A DNA stretch of 9,695 bases. Source: Lachnospiraceae bacterium. Its GTDB lineage: Bacteria; Bacillota; Clostridia; Lachnospirales; Lachnospiraceae. The DNA lies in assembly GCA_031285465.1 (NCBI GenBank), contig JAITWD010000076.1:1-9695 (forward strand). The letters are read 5' to 3'. Both the position numbers and the translations under genes were made by a program. Shown piece after piece: positions 6,126 through 9,695 of this stretch (its first letter is position 1; every line of letters begins with the position of its first letter). The notes under the pieces were generated by a model. The model did not search any database and was not told the DNA's origin. It was given only the letters and a program-made list of their open reading frames with translations.

Positions 6126-7847
6126 TTACAGATATTCCTTTAATGCTTCGGTTAATTTCCGTACCTTTTCTTCCGCGTCGGCAAGGCTGTCGCCCTTAAC
6201 GCCCATGTAAAACTTGATCTTCGGCTCGGTGCCGGAGGGACGGGCACAACACCAGGAATCATTGGTAAGGTCAAAATAAAGCACGTTGGACTGCGGCAGA
6301 CCGGTGGCACTCACAGCCCCGGTACTCATATCGGTGACAACATCACGGTCATAGTCACGTAACTCTTTGACGGTCAGTTCGCCGAACTGCTTCGGTGGAT
6401 TGCTCCGCAATTTATCCATGATCTCCGCAATCTGGCGGGAACCGTCAATACCCTTTAGGGTAATGGCATACTGGGTTTCCTGATAAAAACCGTACTTCTT
6501 ATAAAGATCCAGCATATGATCCCATACCGTCTTGCCGTTTTGCTTGCACCATGCCGCCATTTCACACAGGCACATCACTGCCACAATGGCATCCTTATCA
6601 CGGGCATGGGTACCGGCGAGACAACCGTAGCTTTCTTCCAGACCAAAGACATAATTATTGGAGCCGGTTTGTTCAAACAGCTTGATCTGCTCGCCAATAT
6701 ATTTGAAACCGGTCAGGACCTCGATAAAACGAACACCATAATCATTGGCGATCGCCGCCGCCATATTGGTGGTAACGATGGTGGACACCATTGCCGGGTT
6801 GGCTGGCATGGTTCCGGTTGCCCGCCGCTCGCGCAGAATATATTCGGCGATCAGCATCCCCGACATATTACCGGTAAAGGGAATATAATCACCACTGGCT
6901 GTATCCAAAGCATAAATACCCAGACGATCGGCATCGGGATCGGTTGCGAGCACGATATCGGCATTTTTCTCCCGCGCCAGCTTAAGTGCCAAGGTAAATG
7001 CCTTCGGATCCTCAGGATTGGGATAATCAAGGGTGGTAAAATTCGGATCGGGCTGTTCCTGTTCGGGAACCACAAAGACATTTTTAAAGCCCAGCTCGGA
7101 TAAAATCCGCCGCACTGGAATATTACCGGTTCCGTTAAAGGGCGAATAAACAATCTTAATGTCATCAGCAACCGCTTTGATGACCTCCGGATGAATGATC
7201 TGTTTCTTAAGCTCTGCCATATAAGCACTGTCGATCTCTTCGCCCAAAACCTGATAAAGACCGGCGGAAATCGCTGCTGCCTTGTCCATGGTTTTGACAT
7301 CGGCATAATCGGTCACCATCTTGACCTCGTCGATGATCTCGGCATCACGGGGCGCTGCCACCTGTGCGCCGTCTTCCCAGTAGGCTTTATAGCCATTGTA
7401 TTCTGGAGGATTATGGCTGGCGGTGATCACGATACCGGAGATACATCCCAGCTTACGCAGGGCAAAGGATAGCTCCGGGGTCGGACGCAGGGCATCGAAG
7501 ACATAGGCCTTGATACCGTTGGCCGCCAGACAAAGCGCCGCCTCATCGGCAAACTCCGGTGACATCCGCCGGGAGTCATACGCGATCGCTACCCCTTTCT
7601 CCTTACCCCCCTGCTTGATAATATAATTAGCAAGACCCTGGGTGGCCTTTCTGACGGTATATATGTTCATCCGGTTGGTTCCCGCACCGATCACTCCGCG
7701 TAACCCGCCGGTTCCAAACTCCAACTCTTTATAAAAACGATCCTCTATTTCCTTTTCATCCCCCGCGATAGCTTCAAGCTCTGTGTGTGTAGCGGCATCA
7801 AAATAAGGATCCTGACGCCAGAAATCGTACTGCTTTTGATAATCCAT
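6126..7847 (-). CDS. pgcA: Alpha-phosphohexomutase (phosphoglucomutase/phosphomannomutase, PgcA type)
   Basis: Cytoplasmic enzyme that interconverts hexose-6-phosphate and hexose-1-phosphate, feeding nucleotide-sugar synthesis. At 573 residues it matches the PgcA-like phosphoglucomutases. All four functional signatures are present: the phosphoserine loop TASHNPPEYNGYK (142-154, Ser144), the Mg-binding TDPDADR (302-308), the sugar-binding GLEESYG (402-408) and the phosphate-binding RPSGTEPK (536-543). The N-terminal EFGTGGLRGVIGAGTNRMN (43-61) is also characteristic. Glucose is the likeliest substrate from the family, but mannose or other hexoses cannot be excluded. The start is taken at the ATG preceded by GGAGGT seven bases away. 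An upstream TTG at 7904 would overlap the previous gene's stop and would lie before the predicted transcription start, so it is rejected. The gene has its own strong promoter, so it may be expressed separately from the polysaccharide genes. A candidate terminator follows at 5916-5940. Confidence 0.95.
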   Translation of the reverse strand: MDYQKQYDFWRQDPYFDAATHTELEAIAGDEKEIEDRFYKELEFGTGGLRGVIGAGTNRMNIYTVRKATQGLANYIIKQGGKEKGVAIAYDSRRMSPEFADEAALCLAANGIKAYVFDALRPTPELSFALRKLGCISGIVITASHNPPEYNGYKAYWEDGAQVAAPRDAEIIDEVKMVTDYADVKTMDKAAAISAGLYQVLGEEIDSAYMAELKKQIIHPEVIKAVADDIKIVYSPFNGTGNIPVRRILSELGFKNVFVVPEQEQPDPNFTTLDYPNPEDPKAFTLALKLAREKNADIVLATDPDADRLGIYALDTASGDYIPFTGNMSGMLIAEYILRERRATGTMPANPAMVSTIVTTNMAAAIANDYGVRFIEVLTGFKYIGEQIKLFEQTGSNNYVFGLEESYGCLAGTHARDKDAIVAVMCLCEMAAWCKQNGKTVWDHMLDLYKKYGFYQETQYAITLKGIDGSRQIAEIMDKLRSNPPKQFGELTVKELRDYDRDVVTDMSTGAVSATGLPQSNVLYFDLTNDSWCCARPSGTEPKIKFYMGVKGDSLADAEEKVRKLTEALKEYL

Positions 7848-7854
7848 GCTAATT

Positions 7855-7860
7855 ACCTCC
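7855..7860 (-). promoter_or_regulatory. Ribosome binding site that fixes the mutase start
   Basis: GGAGGT on the minus strand, seven bases before the ATG at 7847. Together with the promoter at 7885-7912 it rules out the longer TTG-initiated frame. Confidence 0.8.
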
Positions 7861-7884
7861 AGTTTTTTACTAGATTTTTTCATA

Positions 7885-7912
7885 ATTATACCATAAGCTG
7901 TCAAACTTTCAA
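7885..7912 (-). promoter_or_regulatory. Sigma-A promoter of the mutase gene, extended -10
   Basis: On the minus strand TTGAAA (7907-7912) and a perfect TATAAT (7885-7890) are 16 bases apart, and TGG directly before the -10 supplies an extended -10 element. Transcription should begin near 7878, about 30 bases before the ATG. The -35 lies inside the last codons of the upstream glycosyltransferase gene, whose stop is at 7901-7903. Confidence 0.65.
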
Positions 7913-9695
7913 AGCAAAGTCACTGCGATCCAGAGAAAAATTTTGGTTATAGTAGGGATCGCCCTTTGCCAGGACATCCCGCCATTTTTCCCGAAACCGC
8001 GCCGATTCTTCATCATAACGTTGCGCCGCTTCACCGGTGTCATCCAAACCACGGGAAATCGATTCATAGTGATAGAGCTCGGCAAAGGGCGTAAAGAGGT
8101 TCAAATATCCCTTCGCCCGCAATTTTAGGCAAAAATCCACATCATTTAACGAAACCGCGAAGGATTCATCCAATCCACCGACCTCATCAAATTTCTCCCG
8201 CGCCACCATCAGACAGGCACCCGTTACCGCCGAAACATTCTGGGCATAGCATAATCGTCCCATATATCCCAGATTGTCCCGATGCTGTTTATAATGACTG
8301 TGACCCGCTGTGCGATGCGCCCCCAGACCGATGACTACACCGGCGTGCTGGATGGTTTTATCCTCATAGTATAATTTCGCTCCCACCGCTCCCACATCGG
8401 CACGCTGGGCATACATGAGCAGCTCCTCCAGCCAATTGATCCGAATGACCGCCGTATCATTATTAAGTAAAAGAAGATAATCCCCCGCTGCCCTGGCTGC
8501 ACCAAAATTATTCACTGCCGAATAATTAAAACCGGCCGGTGCGATGCCTTTTTCCTGTGACTCATTAAAATTCACTACCTTAACCTGCGGGTATGCCTTC
8601 AATTCATCATAATAGGCAAAAACACCGGCGGTCTCACTATTATTCTCCACCACGATTATTTCATAGTTGGGATAGGTCGATAGCTGAATGATCGAATCAA
8701 TACACCGGCGCAGATCGCTTTCATGATCTTTATTAGCAATAATGATCGATATCATGGGCGTACCAATTATTTCGTAACTGACCTTAAAAATAATCGCAAA
8801 GGCTCTGGTTCCGGCAATCCGGAAATTCTTGAAGCCATTTAGACGTAAATGATCGGCAACCGCCTCCTTAGCCGCCTTGATCGCATAGGACTTGACCCCC
8901 AGATCGGCGGCGACACTGCCGGGATGAGAACGCCAGTAATAAAGTAGCTTTGGAACATGCACGATCTTCTTTGCCTGACCGGTCAGGCGGAAGATCATAT
9001 CATGATCCTGGCTGCCGTCAAAACGGGGACGGAACAACTCGGTACCCTGAAGCAGGCTCCGGGCAAAAACGCTGAAATGACAGATGTAGTTATTGGCACG
9101 CAGGTTGTCGATGGCATAGTCCGGCTTAAAGTGAAGGGTGATCATTTTATTTATATCATTGTTTTTAAAGGTAGCTTCATCACAATAGATGTAATCGGCC
9201 TGTTCTTCATTGATAACCTTAACATATTCATACAGCGCGCACGGATGGAGGATATCGTCGTGATCAAACAGGCCGATATAATCACCGGTCGCCAACTGCA
9301 GACACTGGTTGGTGTTACCCGAGATTCCCTCATTTTTATCCAACTTGCGATAAAGGATCCGCCGGTCACCTTGACCGTATTCCCGACAAATCCGCTCCAC
9401 GTAGGAATGTGCCTCATCTGAACCGTCGGCAAGGCACAGTTCCCAACGTCCATAGGTCTGAGCTACCACTGAGGCGATCATCTCCCGTAGGTATCGCTCC
9501 GGTGTATTGTATAACGGAACTAAGATGCTGATGCGGACCATTCGATCAAAGACGGTCTCCGACTGGCGTCTGACCTCTTCTGCATCAGGAAAGCTGGCGG
9601 TGCCAAAACGGACCATTGCCTTTTTCTCATGCTGTTTATAGCGGATCTTAGCAACCAGACCACGCAGACTGCCGGTATTCTTAACCCGATCCACC
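7901..9695 (-). CDS. Tandem-domain GT2 glycosyltransferase (RfbC-like), 5' end at or beyond window edge
   Basis: About 597 residues with two complete GT-A domains, so it could add two sugars or act as a small polymerase. Residue numbers are counted from the GTG at 9694. Domain 1 (about 54-260) holds ISILVPLYNTPERYLR (55-70), WELCLADGSDE (84-94), NEGISGNTNQ (121-130), the metal-binding LFDHDD (142-147), NNYICHF (201-207), GSQDHDMIFR (227-236) and YYWRSH (252-257). Domain 2 (about 314-545) holds MISIIIANKDH (314-324), IIVVENNSE (346-354), GFNYSAVNNFGAARA (388-402), LLLLNNDT (407-414), VTGACLMVARE (490-500), VSLNDVDFCLKLR (514-526) and LYHYES (540-545). This two-domain build resembles Myxococcus RfbC-like O-antigen glycosyltransferases. 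No transmembrane helix is seen. The GTG at 9694 is only one base from the edge, so no ribosome site can be checked; comparison with the paralogue at 4431-5846 suggests that roughly 10 or more residues may be missing. Confidence 0.88.
   Translation of the reverse strand, partial: VDRVKNTGSLRGLVAKIRYKQHEKKAMVRFGTASFPDAEEVRRQSETVFDRMVRISILVPLYNTPERYLREMIASVVAQTYGRWELCLADGSDEAHSYVERICREYGQGDRRILYRKLDKNEGISGNTNQCLQLATGDYIGLFDHDDILHPCALYEYVKVINEEQADYIYCDEATFKNNDINKMITLHFKPDYAIDNLRANNYICHFSVFARSLLQGTELFRPRFDGSQDHDMIFRLTGQAKKIVHVPKLLYYWRSHPGSVAADLGVKSYAIKAAKEAVADHLRLNGFKNFRIAGTRAFAIIFKVSYEIIGTPMISIIIANKDHESDLRRCIDSIIQLSTYPNYEIIVVENNSETAGVFAYYDELKAYPQVKVVNFNESQEKGIAPAGFNYSAVNNFGAARAAGDYLLLLNNDTAVIRINWLEELLMYAQRADVGAVGAKLYYEDKTIQHAGVVIGLGAHRTAGHSHYKQHRDNLGYMGRLCYAQNVSAVTGACLMVAREKFDEVGGLDESFAVSLNDVDFCLKLRAKGYLNLFTPFAELYHYESISRGLDDTGEAAQRYDEESARFREKWRDVLAKGDPYYNQNFSLDRSDFALKV

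Noticed and set aside
6516..7103. 195-codon plus-strand open frame opposite the mutase gene
   Set aside because: Lies wholly antisense to a highly conserved enzyme with all active-site motifs. Its His/Gly/Ile-rich translation is typical of an antisense shadow, and there is no recognisable domain.
7848..7904. 19-codon upstream extension of the mutase
   Set aside because: Would begin at a TTG overlapping the previous stop codon and upstream of the predicted transcription start; the ATG at 7847 has a GGAGGT site.
7895..7904. TTGACA directly before the mutase -10 as its -35
   Set aside because: Only about eight bases from the TATAAT, too short for a sigma-A promoter; TTGAAA at 16 bases fits instead.
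8957..9421. 154-codon plus-strand open frame opposite the two-domain glycosyltransferase
   Set aside because: Antisense to the first catalytic domain, including the metal-binding region; no recognisable domain.

Overview
The window is one end-to-end block of minus-strand genes for making a cell-surface polysaccharide, most likely from a Gram-positive bacterium of the Bacillota (Clostridia/Eubacteriales-like). The evidence for that group is an LytR-CpsA-Psr (LCP)-type protein start at the edge, strong GGAGG ribosome sites, a sigma-A type promoter with an extended -10, and AT-rich spacers between moderately GC-rich genes. The genus cannot be fixed from sequence alone; a Eubacterium/Acetobacterium-type organism is only a guess.

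In the direction of transcription (high to low coordinates) the order is: a glycosyltransferase with two tandem GT2 domains (7901-9695, reaching the window edge); an alpha-phosphohexomutase of the PgcA kind (6126-7847) with its own promoter inside the end of the preceding gene; a 279-base non-coding stretch packed with inverted and direct repeats (5847-6125); a second RfbC-like GT2 enzyme whose C-terminal half is a decayed second GT domain (4431-5846); a WbbL/rhamnosyltransferase-like GT2 enzyme (3304-4344); a SAM-dependent methyltransferase with an unrecognised N-terminal region (1952-3265); a polyprenyl-phosphate sugar-1-phosphate transferase that starts chain synthesis (396-1799); and the N-terminal 87 codons of a membrane-anchored LCP-type protein (1-261).

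Together these suggest a pathway. The mutase supplies hexose-1-phosphate for nucleotide-sugar synthesis. The WcaJ/CpsE-like enzyme loads the first sugar phosphate on undecaprenyl phosphate. Three GT2 enzymes extend the chain, the methyltransferase may decorate it, and the LCP-type protein may attach the finished polymer to peptidoglycan. No flippase, polymerase or ABC exporter is visible, so those must lie outside the window.

The parts most worth a second look are the repeat-rich spacer (two 45/48-identical copies of a hairpin-bearing unit, the nearer one ending 10 bases before a start codon), the half-deleted glycosyltransferase domain, and the methyltransferase with an Asn-Met-Pro-Tyr catalytic motif in a polysaccharide locus. 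I found no tRNA, rRNA, CRISPR array, transposase or complete insertion sequence.
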